A stretch of DNA of 64,000 nt from Bacillus zhangzhouensis (GCA_025809375.1 CP099514.1:2294001-2358000); one strand, 5' to 3'; counted from the first letter of the stretch, positions 29,357 through 38,609 are shown. Made by a program: numbers and translations. The notes: generated by a model not told the origin, from the letters alone.

Positions 29357-32300
29357 TCATTTAATCACAACATTTTGTTCACCGAGCAGCTCTTTTAACT
29401 GGAAAATCACAGCATGATCTGCTTGAACTTTGTATGCATCTGGAAGTCTCATCGTCTTTTTTTGCTTCTCATAATACAAATAGACATCTGCTTCTCCGCT
29501 GTGCATCGAGATGACTCGTTTCACTTGCTCTAACAGCTCCTGCGTATGATTCTCTTCTTTCACCCGAATGTAGACAGACTCTTTTCTTTTTGTGTTCATC
29601 TCTTCAAGTAAACCAGCTTCTTGCACGATGATTTGACTGCTGTCATTTCTGATCTCTACTCTGCCTTCAACATAAAGCATGGTGCCCTCCTCAAGTAAGG
29701 GGGACAGCTTTCTAAATTGCTCTGGAAAGACGACGCCTTCCATTTCTCCCGTTTCATCCCCAAATGTAACAAATGCCATCGATTGTCCATTTTTTGTTCG
29801 AATCGATTTCACTTTTGTCAAAAGACCACCCATTGAGATTTTACGCTTTATATAGGAAGAAAGTCTGATGATTTCCACTGCACCATTCAATCTTAAGCGT
29901 TCTCGGTACGCTTGTACTGGGTGATTTGATAAATATAACCCGAGTGCCTCTTTTTCATATTGCAGGAGATCAACAAGCGGCATTTCTTCTATCTCCGCAT
30001 ATTTTGGCTTAATAGAGAAGGTTGTATCCTCAAGAAAGTCCAGCTGATCCTCTGGATTTAAAAATGACACGTGGTCTAACGCTATATCTATCGATGCTAA
30101 TAACGAAGCACGATTGGGATAAAACTCATCCATTGCCCCTGAAAAAATGAGCGCTTCAATCGTTTTTCGGTTGACACTCTTTGGTGATACTCTTGCACAA
30201 AAATCAAATAAATCTTCAAACGGCTTTTCCTGTCTTGCTCTGTATATATCCTTTACAGCTGACACTCCGACATTTTTAATCGCTCTTAAGCTGTAGCGGA
30301 TCTCCCCTTTTTCAACCGTAAATGGAAATTCACTCTTATTAATAGAAGGCTTCAACACAGATATCCCTTTTTCCTTCGCCTCATAGAAATATTGAGCGAT
30401 TTTGTCTTCATTTCCAATTACACTCGTTAAAAGACCGCACATAAAATATAGTGGATAATGCGCCTTTAAATAAGCAAGCTGAAAGCCAATCATGCTATAT
30501 GCAACAGCATGGCTTCTATTAAAACCGTAGTTTGCAAATTTGACGATTAAGTCATAAACGTCATTTGCAATGTTAACAGGATACTCCTTTTTTAGGCATC
30601 CTTCAACAAAATGGCTTCGCTCTTCATCGAGGACCTTTTTATCCTTCTTCGAAACAGCTCTTCTTAATAAATCTGCCTCGCCCAGCTGAAAACCAGCCAT
30701 CTTCGCTGCAATCAGCATGATTTGCTCCTGATAGACGATAACCCCATATGTATCCTTTAATATGTCATACAAATCAGGATGAGGATAGGAGACCTTGACT
30801 CTGCCATGCTTTCGGTCGATAAAAAGTGGGATATTTTCCATTGGACCCGGACGATAGAGGGCATTAACCGCCACAATGTCTTCTAAACTAGACGGCTTCA
30901 GGCGCCTCAGCACCTGACGCATCCCTTGAGATTCCAGTTGGAATATTCCAGTTGTATCTCCAGCAGATAACAATTCAAACGTTTTCTGATCTTCATATGA
31001 AATGTCACTAAAGTTAATGTGAACGTTTTCCTGTCTTTCAATCTGGTTTTTAATGGATTCAATTAACGTTAAGTTTCTAAGTCCTAAGAAATCCATCTTT
31101 AAAAGTCCAAGATCTTCTAAGTAATTCATGGCGTACTGCGTTAAATACACACCTTCATGGCCGTCTTGAATGGGAACGACCTCTGTCAGCGGTTCCTCGC
31201 TCAGCACAACGCCAGCTGCATGTGTCGAGGTGTGTCTTGGCAACCCTTCTACCTTTAAAGCAGTTTGAAAGACCTGCCGGAGCTCTTCCGATTGCTGAAG
31301 CATTGTTTTTAATTCAGGAGATGAAGTCACCGCTTCTTTCAGCGTTGTTCCTGGCTTTGATGGAATCAGCTTGACAAGACGGTCCGCTGCCTTTGAATCA
31401 ATCCCCATCACACGTCCAACATCTCTTAAAGCAGCTTTTGCTGCAAGAGTTCCAAACGTGACAATCTGCGCCACATGCATATCTCCGTATTTGTCTTTTA
31501 CATAAGAAATGATTTCATCTCTTCTCGTGTCGGGGAAATCAATATCAATATCCGGCATACTGATTCGCTCTGGATTTAAGAAGCGCTCAAATAAAAGATC
31601 GTGACGAATCGGATCGACATCCGTAATAAACAGAACATATGCAACAAGTGAACCTGCTGCTGATCCCCGTCCGGGACCTGTGACAATCCCTTTGTCATGC
31701 GCATACTTCATAAAATCCCATACAATAAGAAAATAATCACTGAAATTCATTTTTTGGATAATGCTCAGTTCATATTCAAGCCTTTTGACATATATATCAT
31801 TTGAAGCAATCTTTCTTTGCTTCATCCCTTCTGCGCACACTCTGCGTAAAAACTGATCTGCTGTTGATTGATCAGGAGTTGGATAGGAGGGGAGTTTTGT
31901 CTGCCCAAGATTTAAATCGACTTCACAGCGGTCTGCAATCTCGACCGTTCTTGTCAGCAGCTCTCGATCATCTCTATACCATTCCAACATTTCTTCAAAG
32001 GATCTGAAATGCTTTTCTCCTCGGTCTTCCTCTATCTCCGAAAGCTGCTCCCCTGCTTTAATGGCCTTTAAACACGTATAAGCCATTTTGTCTTCTCGAT
32101 TCATGTAGTGAACATCCCCCGTCGCAACAAGAGGAATGTCCGCACTTTGTGAGACATCCCGCAGTTTGCCGGTGAGCGATTCGTCCTGCTGAAATGGCTG
32201 AAGTGCGATGTACACATGTCCCTCGCCAAAGATATGCTTCAATTGTTTTGCGGCTTCACGCGCTTCTTCTAACTGATCATGCTGCAAAAGCGTTTCGATA

Positions 32301-32692
32301 TAACCAGATGCGCCTGGTGTGATAGCAATGAGCCCACGGTGATAGCTTTTGAGCCATTTTTCTTTCAGTCCGGCTTTTGATTTTGATTTCAGCACACTGC
32401 TGATTTTGATCAGGTTTTGATAGCCTTCATTGTTTTTGGCAAGGAGTACCAAGGGATAAGCCTCTGTCTCTTGTTCATCTATGAAGACAGAAGCTGTTAA
32501 ACCGATGACAGGCTTGATGCCATGTTTTTTACATTCCTTATAAAATTCAACCGTTCCATACATCACATGGTCATCGGTAAGAGCGAGTGCCTTGTAGCCA
32601 AGTTCTTTTGCTTTCAACACAAGCTCCTTTACTTTAGCTGCACTGCTTAACAAACTGTATCCACTGTGGACCTGAAGATGGACATAAGACAT
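29357..32692 (-). CDS. dnaE: DNA polymerase III alpha subunit DnaE
   Basis: Essential second C-family polymerase of Bacillus, which extends lagging-strand RNA primers before hand-over to PolC. 1111 residues: N-terminal PHP domain (HLQVHSGYSLLSSAAK, LTDDHVMYG), palm with catalytic acids in MPDIDIDFPDTRRDEI, GPGRGSAAGSLVAY, fingers with FMCGLLTSVIGNEDK, tandem HhH, and C-terminal OB fold (GGLLTKVKSIRTKNGQSMAFVTF). There is no inserted DEDD proofreading domain, separating it from PolC. ATG has AAAGGAG upstream. Divergent from ytrH. Confidence 0.96.
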   Translation of the reverse strand: MSYVHLQVHSGYSLLSSAAKVKELVLKAKELGYKALALTDDHVMYGTVEFYKECKKHGIKPVIGLTASVFIDEQETEAYPLVLLAKNNEGYQNLIKISSVLKSKSKAGLKEKWLKSYHRGLIAITPGASGYIETLLQHDQLEEAREAAKQLKHIFGEGHVYIALQPFQQDESLTGKLRDVSQSADIPLVATGDVHYMNREDKMAYTCLKAIKAGEQLSEIEEDRGEKHFRSFEEMLEWYRDDRELLTRTVEIADRCEVDLNLGQTKLPSYPTPDQSTADQFLRRVCAEGMKQRKIASNDIYVKRLEYELSIIQKMNFSDYFLIVWDFMKYAHDKGIVTGPGRGSAAGSLVAYVLFITDVDPIRHDLLFERFLNPERISMPDIDIDFPDTRRDEIISYVKDKYGDMHVAQIVTFGTLAAKAALRDVGRVMGIDSKAADRLVKLIPSKPGTTLKEAVTSSPELKTMLQQSEELRQVFQTALKVEGLPRHTSTHAAGVVLSEEPLTEVVPIQDGHEGVYLTQYAMNYLEDLGLLKMDFLGLRNLTLIESIKNQIERQENVHINFSDISYEDQKTFELLSAGDTTGIFQLESQGMRQVLRRLKPSSLEDIVAVNALYRPGPMENIPLFIDRKHGRVKVSYPHPDLYDILKDTYGVIVYQEQIMLIAAKMAGFQLGEADLLRRAVSKKDKKVLDEERSHFVEGCLKKEYPVNIANDVYDLIVKFANYGFNRSHAVAYSMIGFQLAYLKAHYPLYFMCGLLTSVIGNEDKIAQYFYEAKEKGISVLKPSINKSEFPFTVEKGEIRYSLRAIKNVGVSAVKDIYRARQEKPFEDLFDFCARVSPKSVNRKTIEALIFSGAMDEFYPNRASLLASIDIALDHVSFLNPEDQLDFLEDTTFSIKPKYAEIEEMPLVDLLQYEKEALGLYLSNHPVQAYRERLRLNGAVEIIRLSSYIKRKISMGGLLTKVKSIRTKNGQSMAFVTFGDETGEMEGVVFPEQFRKLSPLLEEGTMLYVEGRVEIRNDSSQIIVQEAGLLEEMNTKRKESVYIRVKEENHTQELLEQVKRVISMHSGEADVYLYYEKQKKTMRLPDAYKVQADHAVIFQLKELLGEQNVVIK

Positions 32693-32779
32693 GCTTCATC
32701 CACTCCTTTCGTCTAAAGTCATTCTTTCATTATAAAACGCGATACGATGAGAAACAAATGTTCTTTCTTTTCTGTCCGT

Positions 32780-32808
32780 TCATACTTGTCCAGCACACAC
32801 CATATATT
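32780..32808 (+). promoter_or_regulatory. SigE-type promoter of ytrH-ytrI
   Basis: TCATACT (32780-32786, 6 of 7 to KMATATT), a 14-nt spacer and CATATATT (32801-32808, 7 of 8 to CATAYAMT). The ytrH start follows 21 bases later. In B. subtilis ytrH-ytrI is SigE-dependent. Confidence 0.75.
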
Positions 32809-32829
32809 GAATAGAGTGAGGTGGACAAA

Positions 32830-33171
32830 ATGGATGTGAAGGAAGCTTTTATTCCGAATTTTATCAGCTGTTATTTTATCGCCCTTGGAGTCATTTTGGG
32901 TGGTGCTATCATAGGTGGTGTTGGTGCGTATTTATCTGGTCAGCCGCCTTTATCCATTATTACTAGTCTTGCCAACCGTTTAAAGATTTGGGCGCTTGTC
33001 GCTGCTATCGGTGGAACATTTGATGCTGTTTATAGCTTTGAACGAGGCATTTTCGAAGGAAACACACGTGATATTTTCAAGCAGATTTTATTAATTATCT
33101 CTGCCATGGGCGGTGCACAAACGGGGTATCTTATTATTACGTGGCTCACACAGGAGCATGTGTCATCATGA
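32830..33171 (+). CDS. ytrH: Sporulation membrane protein YtrH
   Basis: A 113-residue membrane protein made in the mother cell and needed for efficient sporulation. There are three hydrophobic segments: ISCYFIALGVILGGAIIGGVGAYL, IWALVAAIGGTFDAVYSF and IFKQILLIISAMGGAQTGYLII. The start is the ATG at 32830-32832 with GAGGTGG upstream; an in-frame GTG three codons earlier sits on that site. Overlaps ytrI by four bases (ATGA). Confidence 0.9.
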   Translation: MDVKEAFIPNFISCYFIALGVILGGAIIGGVGAYLSGQPPLSIITSLANRLKIWALVAAIGGTFDAVYSFERGIFEGNTRDIFKQILLIISAMGGAQTGYLIITWLTQEHVSS

Positions 33172-33671
33172 GGGTGCCAGAGCTGTATAAACGCCCAAGC
33201 TGGCAGCGTTTTTTTGCGGGAATGATGTTTGGTGCGATTGTAAGCTGGCTCATTTTTCTCTTTACATACGGAACCTTTCAGGAAAAGCAAGTGACACTGC
33301 TGAGAAGCCAGCAGCATCATATGGACAGTCTGAAAGAACAAATCACACTCTATCGGGAAGATTTGCATAAGTTAAATGAGGATAATAAGAAGCGGCTGCT
33401 GATTCAAAGCGTAGATGTTCATCTCGTGAATCGTGAGCAATATAAAATCCCAGAGCCAGATACGCTAAAGTTTGAAGATCAGGTCAAGGAGGATATCTCA
33501 GAAGTCATTACAAAGGATATTGAAAGTGTCTATAAAACAAAGGAATTACTAAAACGGACAGTGGAAAATAAAGAATATACCATTCGGGAAAAGGCATACC
33601 GCGCAAAAGTGACAGAGCTAACAATTTATACGAAACTTTCACTTGAAGTACGTATTTCATTTGCTGAATAA
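33168..33671 (+). CDS. ytrI: Sporulation membrane protein YtrI
   Basis: A 167-residue protein starting MRVPELYKRPSWQRFF, with one N-terminal membrane anchor (about 16-36) followed by a long, charged, partly coiled-coil outer domain (KEQITLYREDLHKLNEDNKKRLL). Matches YtrI, which acts with YtrH in sporulation. The ATG overlaps the ytrH stop (33168-33171), with AGGAG 12 bases upstream, so translation is coupled. Confidence 0.88.
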   Translation: MRVPELYKRPSWQRFFAGMMFGAIVSWLIFLFTYGTFQEKQVTLLRSQQHHMDSLKEQITLYREDLHKLNEDNKKRLLIQSVDVHLVNREQYKIPEPDTLKFEDQVKEDISEVITKDIESVYKTKELLKRTVENKEYTIREKAYRAKVTELTIYTKLSLEVRISFAE

Positions 33672-33779
33672 AGAGGTTGTGGAATTTTTATGAATTTCCG
33701 CCCTCAATGATCGCTTTTCACGCTTCATTTTTATACACTAAAAGCAGAATGAGATCTTCAATAGAAAGAGGTGAGAACA

Positions 33780-33965
33780 ATGGAGGTTTACAGCTATCGT
33801 CAAATGGCACGAGACAAAGCAAGCCGGATCAAAGACGGCATGTGTGCTTATGCTGAGTCAGAAATGATGGCTCATTTAATTAAAAAAGAGTTAAAGCATC
33901 AAAATCTCCAAGCTTATGAAGATTCAACAGACATCGGCTGCTGGTTTATCCCTGCATGCAAGTAA
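33780..33965 (+). CDS. Small conserved-looking protein of unknown function
   Basis: A 61-residue soluble protein, MEVYSYRQMARDKASRI at its start, with two acidic/basic helices and a C-terminal GCWFIPACK containing two cysteines. The ATG at 33780-33782 follows AGAGGTGA at good distance, better than the in-frame GTG three codons earlier. It lies between ytrI and nrnA on the plus strand, about 110 bases after ytrI. B. subtilis has a small unnamed-function gene at this position (I believe ytzJ), but I am not certain of the match. Confidence 0.65.
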   Translation: MEVYSYRQMARDKASRIKDGMCAYAESEMMAHLIKKELKHQNLQAYEDSTDIGCWFIPACK

Positions 33966-33981
33966 CCCTTTTCTCCATGAC

Positions 33982-34018
33982 AAAAAAGAGAGAAGGGACT
34001 TCATATCCCTCCTCTCTT
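33982..34018 (-). terminator. Terminator of nrnA
   Basis: AAGAGAG-A-AGGGA (33986-33998) pairs with TCCCT-C-CTCTCTT (34006-34018), followed by a T run on the minus strand. The nrnA stop (34017-34019) is in the stem. It may also stop transcription from the small plus-strand gene. Confidence 0.88.
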
Positions 34019-34958
34019 ATGATGATGATTTACATACTTCTTCTAAATCACGCAAAATCTCATCTGCTACTGCCCAATCATAAATGGACGCACCGGCTGC
34101 AAGCGGGTGGCCGCCTCCATGATATTTTTTCGCAATGGTGTTAATGACGACGCCTTTAGAGCGGAATCTGACACGAATCTGATCATTTTCTTCCACAAAA
34201 AAGACCCATGCCTTAATGCCTGCAATATTCCCTAGAGTCCCAACAAGCTGTGAGGCTTGCTGCGCTGTTGTTTGAAACGATTCCAAAATTTCACGTTTAA
34301 TGAAAACAGATGCAACCCCGTTCTCTGACAAAGAAATATGTTGAAAAATATAGCCATTTAATTTCACGACATTCAAATCTGTCTCATACAATTGATTGAA
34401 AAGATCTGAAGATGAAAATGGATATTCGATGAGTTCCCCTGCATATTTGAGTGTCTTTTTCGTTGTGTTTGGGAAAAGGAAGCGGCCTGTGTCTCCTACA
34501 ATGCCGGCATAGATCAATTCAGCCGCCTTTGTATTCAGCTGATATCCTTCTTCTTTCCCCTCTAAGTACAATTCATAAATCATCTCGCTCACAGAGCTTG
34601 CCTCTGTATCCACCCACAGCAAATCGCCATAAGGATCTTCATTCGGGTGATGGTCAATTTTCATCAGCTTATCGCCCATTAAATAGCGCTGATCATCGAT
34701 TCTTGCTTGATTGGCCGTATCACAGACAATGACAAGAGCCCCTTTATACACGTCGTCCGATACCTCATCAAGTTCATATAAAAATGAAAGGGATGGCTCA
34801 GGGGTTCCTGTCGCATAAATATTTTTTTCTGGATAGGTGGCACGCAAGATTTCCGTAAGGCCGCACTGCGATCCATACGCATCAGGATCTGGTCTTACAT
34901 GTCTATGGATGATGATGGTGTCATATAATGATATGGTACTAATCAGTTCTTTTTTCAT
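34017..34958 (-). CDS. nrnA: NanoRNase / pAp phosphatase NrnA (DHH family)
   Basis: Degrades 2-5 nt RNAs and dephosphorylates 3'-phosphoadenosine 5'-phosphate. 313 residues: DHH domain with HRHVRPDPDAYGSQ, the IDHHPN motif that names the family and the GxxGDTGRF motif; DHHA1 domain ending with GGGHPLAAGAS. All metal-ligand motifs are present. Locus ytqI in B. subtilis. ATG 34956-34958 with GAAGGAG upstream. Confidence 0.96.
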   Translation of the reverse strand: MKKELISTISLYDTIIIHRHVRPDPDAYGSQCGLTEILRATYPEKNIYATGTPEPSLSFLYELDEVSDDVYKGALVIVCDTANQARIDDQRYLMGDKLMKIDHHPNEDPYGDLLWVDTEASSVSEMIYELYLEGKEEGYQLNTKAAELIYAGIVGDTGRFLFPNTTKKTLKYAGELIEYPFSSSDLFNQLYETDLNVVKLNGYIFQHISLSENGVASVFIKREILESFQTTAQQASQLVGTLGNIAGIKAWVFFVEENDQIRVRFRSKGVVINTIAKKYHGGGHPLAAGASIYDWAVADEILRDLEEVCKSSS

Positions 34959-35105
34959 AAAAACTCCTTCTCTTGCGATACTCTTTTTATTATTAAATCA
35001 TAATCTATCGTGATGGAAAAGTGAGGAATAGACAATTTATTCTAGTAAGCAAGCCTATTTACGTTTAAAATAGGGTTGTAACCACTTACAATGGAGGCTT
35101 GGCAC

Positions 35106-35408
35106 ATGCTTGTTTTGATTGTGTTTATTATTTGTTCTGCCATGTTTTATTTATACTACAAAGCAAAAAATGTCCGTACGAACCGGCCAGTCGAGAAGAG
35201 ATTCTGGTCGGCGAAATCCAGTATGGCCCTTGGCTGCTTTGTCCTGCTCTTCGGTGTGAATCAATTATTTTTAAACCGCTCGTCACTCGCATTTGTCATT
35301 GGATTTATTTTTGTTGCTGTCGGTATCGGCAGTACGTGGGCTGGGTATAAAGCCTACAAGCATTACCTTCCGCTCTTTTTAAAGGAAGGCAAAAAAGATC
35401 ACGCGTAA
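35106..35408 (+). CDS. ytpI: YtpI family membrane protein
   Basis: A 100-residue protein with three hydrophobic segments (MLVLIVFIICSAMFYLYY, MALGCFVLLFGVNQLFL, LAFVIGFIFVAVGIGSTWAG) and a basic C-terminal tail. Matches the YtpI family, of unknown function. The start is the ATG at 35106-35108 with GGAGG eight bases upstream; another ATG five codons earlier has no site. Its terminator has been split by an IS1182-type element. Confidence 0.85.
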   Translation: MLVLIVFIICSAMFYLYYKAKNVRTNRPVEKRFWSAKSSMALGCFVLLFGVNQLFLNRSSLAFVIGFIFVAVGIGSTWAGYKAYKHYLPLFLKEGKKDHA

Positions 35409-35453
35409 TTAGAGGCTGGGTGAATGACTTCTCTCTTCTCACATGATTGACAA

Positions 35454-35475
35454 AGGGCTAAAATCATTTAGCCCT
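35454..35475. repeat. Left copy of 22-bp target duplication (palindromic terminator)
   Basis: Identical to 37024-37045. It is itself a hairpin: AGGGCTAAA, four-base loop, TTTAGCCCT. The undisrupted terminator would have read CAA + these 22 bases + TTTGTTTTTTC, a 12-bp stem followed by a T run, downstream of ytpI. Confidence 0.9.
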
Positions 35476-37023
35476 CAGATTGTAGAGAAACTCATGTTTT
35501 TCTACAATCTTTTTTAATTCCATCTTAATTATGATGGATGAGATTTAATGAAAAAGGCCTCCCACACACCTAGCCTAGCTTCGCTAGGTGTGTGGCAATC
35601 TTCTTCATGTTCTGGCAGGCAGCTGTGAGAAGCACTTGCTCACTCACATTTTGTTTTCCCCTCAACCGGCAGTAGCGAAGCCCATGCAGTTGTTTTGAAT
35701 CTGCAAAGCTTCGCTCTATTTTTTCTTTTCTTTTTTGATATAGCTCTTTTCCAAAGGCAGACAGACGATTTTGTCTGATCTTTTCTTTATGTTCCTCCCA
35801 TACATGTCTTGAGATCACTTTTTGATGATTTTTCGATCTTGTACAGTTCTCAAGGAAAGGACACGATACGCATTTTTTAGTGTCTGATTTGTAGAACCTA
35901 TAACCTTTTCGATCAGTTGTTGTATATAATAGCTTCTCACCATTTGGGCATATGTAATGATCATGTTCAGAATCATACTGGAATTTCCACTTCTCGAATA
36001 ATCCTCTTGTTGGATGAAAGCGTCTATGTGCAATGACACCAAAAATATGACGATCAGATAAACCTTTACAGATGGGCGTTGTCAAATAACCAGAATCAAG
36101 GGCAACAGCTTCTACTTGAAAACCAAATCGGGCGATTTGGTGATCCAATCGTTCAAGATATGGAACGGAATCATGGACATTGCCGGGCGTAACATGGGCA
36201 TCCGTGATGATATTGAACTTCATATCGGTTGTACGATGGTCCAGGTAGAAAAATCCTTCCGGTTTATTTTCACGATAAAGATAGCCACTTTCAGGATCAG
36301 TCTTACTTTGACGGATGTTTTTTTCTGTTTTCACCTCCTCCTTTATCTTTAAGGGCTTTTTTCCGTGTGCCACCCGATCTTCTTGGATCGCTTCTTCTAA
36401 ATGATTTATATAGTTCTGAGTATCTTGTTCAATCGTTTTTCTCGTATATTTATGTTTATTGGCATTGGCTTTAAGATGAGTGGAATCAGTAAAAAGAACG
36501 CGGCCTCCTACCATATCATGATTGATGGCTTGGAGCACAATTTCATCAAAAATATCTTGAAAAATCGTTGTATCTTTGAAGCGAGTCCGACGATTCCAGC
36601 TAATGGTCGAGTGATGAGGAACGGGGTCATTGATGTTCAAACCTAAAAACCATCTATACGCCATGTTATAGTAAATTTCTTTTTCGAGTTGTCTTTCAGA
36701 ACGGATACCGTACAGGTATCCGATAAACATCATTTTGAACAAAATAAGTGGATCAAGTGAAGGACGACCTTTATTCTCGCTATAATATGGTTTTACTTTA
36801 TCTACGATAAATGAAAAATCAATGTACTGATCAATTTTACGAAGCAGGTGATCCTCTTCGACCAGTTGATCTAGCAATACAAATTCGGCTTCGTGCTGAG
36901 AAGAATGTCTAGTGTGGAACATGAGAAAAACACCTTCCTTTAATATGCTTTTCTCTATTATAAAGAAAGGGAATGGAAACTTTAAGGAAAAAATAAAGCT
37001 GTCGAGATTTTCTCGACAGCCTG
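35476..37023 (-). mobile_element. IS1182-family insertion sequence, 1548 bp
   Basis: Ends are imperfect inverted repeats: CAGATTGTAGAGAAA at 35476-35490 and CAGGCTGTCGAGAAA read inward from 37023 (12 of 15 identical). Each end carries a subterminal hairpin (35478-35511, GATTGTAGA/TCTACAATC followed by T6; 36998-37020, GCTGTCGAGA/TCTCGACAGC), which may block read-through into the element. It is flanked by a 22-bp direct repeat that is a terminator stem-loop. It contains one intact transposase gene. Confidence 0.9.
35570..36922 (-). CDS. IS1182-family transposase (DDE)
   Basis: A full-length 450-residue transposase. N-terminal DUF772-like domain (RPSLDPLILFKMMFIGYLYGIRSER region), then a DDE core: first Asp in LFTDSTHLKANANK, second in VALDSGYLT, Glu in KIERSFADSKQLHGLRYCRLRG, and a four-cysteine knuckle-like stretch (CVSCPFLENC). 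There is no frameshift or internal stop, so it may be active. A 13-bp hairpin at 35562-35595 covers its stop codon and acts as terminator. Confidence 0.93.
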   Translation of the reverse strand: MFHTRHSSQHEAEFVLLDQLVEEDHLLRKIDQYIDFSFIVDKVKPYYSENKGRPSLDPLILFKMMFIGYLYGIRSERQLEKEIYYNMAYRWFLGLNINDPVPHHSTISWNRRTRFKDTTIFQDIFDEIVLQAINHDMVGGRVLFTDSTHLKANANKHKYTRKTIEQDTQNYINHLEEAIQEDRVAHGKKPLKIKEEVKTEKNIRQSKTDPESGYLYRENKPEGFFYLDHRTTDMKFNIITDAHVTPGNVHDSVPYLERLDHQIARFGFQVEAVALDSGYLTTPICKGLSDRHIFGVIAHRRFHPTRGLFEKWKFQYDSEHDHYICPNGEKLLYTTTDRKGYRFYKSDTKKCVSCPFLENCTRSKNHQKVISRHVWEEHKEKIRQNRLSAFGKELYQKRKEKIERSFADSKQLHGLRYCRLRGKQNVSEQVLLTAACQNMKKIATHLAKLG

Positions 37024-37080
37024 AGGGCTAAAATCATTTAGCCCTTTGTTTTTTCAGCGTGATCGCAGCCCTTTGCAAGA
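37024..37080. terminator. Right terminator copy and tail shared with the 45-kb repeat
   Basis: 37024-37045 is the right target duplication; with TTTGTTTTTT it still forms a stem plus T run. The 13 bases TTTTCAGCGTGAT at 37051-37063 recur (minus strand) at 45245-45257, again next to a hairpin built on CAAAGGGCTAA. It lies downstream of ytoI on the minus strand. Confidence 0.7.
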
Positions 37081-38403
37081 TTATCCTCTCTCCATCAGCT
37101 GCACCATCAGCATCGCTTTGCCTACGATATTCGATTGGTGATAAACCTCCACTTCCAGCTTTCCAAACTTGCGTCCTACTTCTAAAATATTGGGCTTGAT
37201 CTGGATTGTGGATTCCATTTGAACCGGTTTTAAAAAGTAGACAGAAAGACTCTCGACGATCAACTCGCCTTTTTTATGAGATTTTAAGAAGCGGTTGGCT
37301 GATTCAATTAAAATTTGTGTGAACACCCCATATGAAATGTTTCCAAGCTGGTTCGTCATTTGCGGGGTGACTTCATATTGATAAACCGCATCAGCTTTTG
37401 GTTTTTCTGTGTCGGTTTCTTTAAATCCTCTTGAGACAACATCATCCAGCTTTTCTCCGACCTGCGGTTGCTTTTGAATCATTTGGAGTGCCTTGAGCAC
37501 ATCCTGACGGCTGATCATGCCAATCAGCTTCGCATGATCATCCACAACTGGCAGCACCTCTATGCCTTCCCACACCATCATTTGTGCAGCTGAGGCAACA
37601 GATGTTTTGCCAATGACCGTCAGCGGATTTTTCGTCATCACCTTTTCAATCGGTGTGGAGCGGTCATGCCCCGCAATATCCTTTGAGGTGAGAATTCCGT
37701 GAATCTTCATTTGATCATCTGCGACCGGGAAACGGCCGTGGCCAGTTTCATAATTCTTTTCATACCATTTTTCAAGCTTATCCTCTGGTGATAAGTACAC
37801 GGTGCGTTCAATCGGCGTTAAAATATCCTCAACAAGCACAATCTCTTTTTTTATTAATTGGTCATAAATGGCTCTGTTAATGAGAGCCGCTACGGTAAAT
37901 GTATCGTAGCTTGTCGATAAAATCGGCAGCTCCAGCTCATCTGCGAGCTGAATGATTTCATCATCTGTTGAGAATCCGCCTGTGACCAGCACAGCCGCCC
38001 CTGCTTCTAATGCCTGCCTGTGGGCATTGATCCGGTTTCCGACGATGAGAAGATTGCCAGCTGCCGTATAGCGCATCATCGCGTCCAGCTCCATCGCTCC
38101 GATGACAAATTTGTTTAACGTTTTATGTAAGCCGGCGCGTCCTCCAAGGACCTGTCCATCAATGACATTGACCACTTCTGCATATGTGAGTTTTTCAATA
38201 TTTTCTTTTTTCTTTTGTTCAATTCGAATGGTGCCGACTCGTTCAATGGTACTGACGAATCCTTTATTTTCAGCATCTTTGATGGCCCGGTAAGCGGTGC
38301 CTTCACTCACTTTCATTTCTTTCGCTATGCGCCGGACAGAGATTTTCTCCCCAACATCTAATGAATCAATATACGATAAAATTTGCTCATGCTTTGTCGC
38401 CAA
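37081..38403 (-). CDS. ytoI: YtoI: HTH, DRTGG, CBS and hotdog domain protein
   Basis: A 440-residue, probably regulatory cytosolic protein. Order: N-terminal winged helix (ISVRRIAKEMKVSEGTAYRAIKDAE), DRTGG domain (about 75-185, VLGGRAGLHKTLNKFVIGAM), CBS pair (about 190-310, TKNPLTVIGKTSVASAAQMM, GMISRQDVLKALQMI), C-terminal hotdog-like domain (about 330-440). CBS/DRTGG pairs often bind adenine nucleotides; the ligand here is unknown. The start is TTG 38401-38403 with AAGGGTGA upstream. It is boxed in by two IS elements that destroy the flanking terminators, not the gene. Confidence 0.9.
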   Translation of the reverse strand: MATKHEQILSYIDSLDVGEKISVRRIAKEMKVSEGTAYRAIKDAENKGFVSTIERVGTIRIEQKKKENIEKLTYAEVVNVIDGQVLGGRAGLHKTLNKFVIGAMELDAMMRYTAAGNLLIVGNRINAHRQALEAGAAVLVTGGFSTDDEIIQLADELELPILSTSYDTFTVAALINRAIYDQLIKKEIVLVEDILTPIERTVYLSPEDKLEKWYEKNYETGHGRFPVADDQMKIHGILTSKDIAGHDRSTPIEKVMTKNPLTVIGKTSVASAAQMMVWEGIEVLPVVDDHAKLIGMISRQDVLKALQMIQKQPQVGEKLDDVVSRGFKETDTEKPKADAVYQYEVTPQMTNQLGNISYGVFTQILIESANRFLKSHKKGELIVESLSVYFLKPVQMESTIQIKPNILEVGRKFGKLEVEVYHQSNIVGKAMLMVQLMERG

Positions 38404-38609
38404 TCCCGTTCACCCTTTTTGTTTTCAGCGTTTTCATCTATGTTTCATTATAAGGGCAGGAGGCTTTTAATAGCAATTTGTCTTTTCTTTCGGCAGTTAA
38501 AGGCAAACAAAAAAGCCGGCATTTTAGACTAACCTAGTCAAATGGGACATAAAAAAACACCCTTCAAGTGATACACTTAAACGAAGTGATAATTTGGAGG
38601 GTATTTTTT

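Noticed and set aside
36116-36646. Plus-strand frames inside the IS1182-type element
   Set aside because: Antisense shadows of the intact transposase gene, no start signals.
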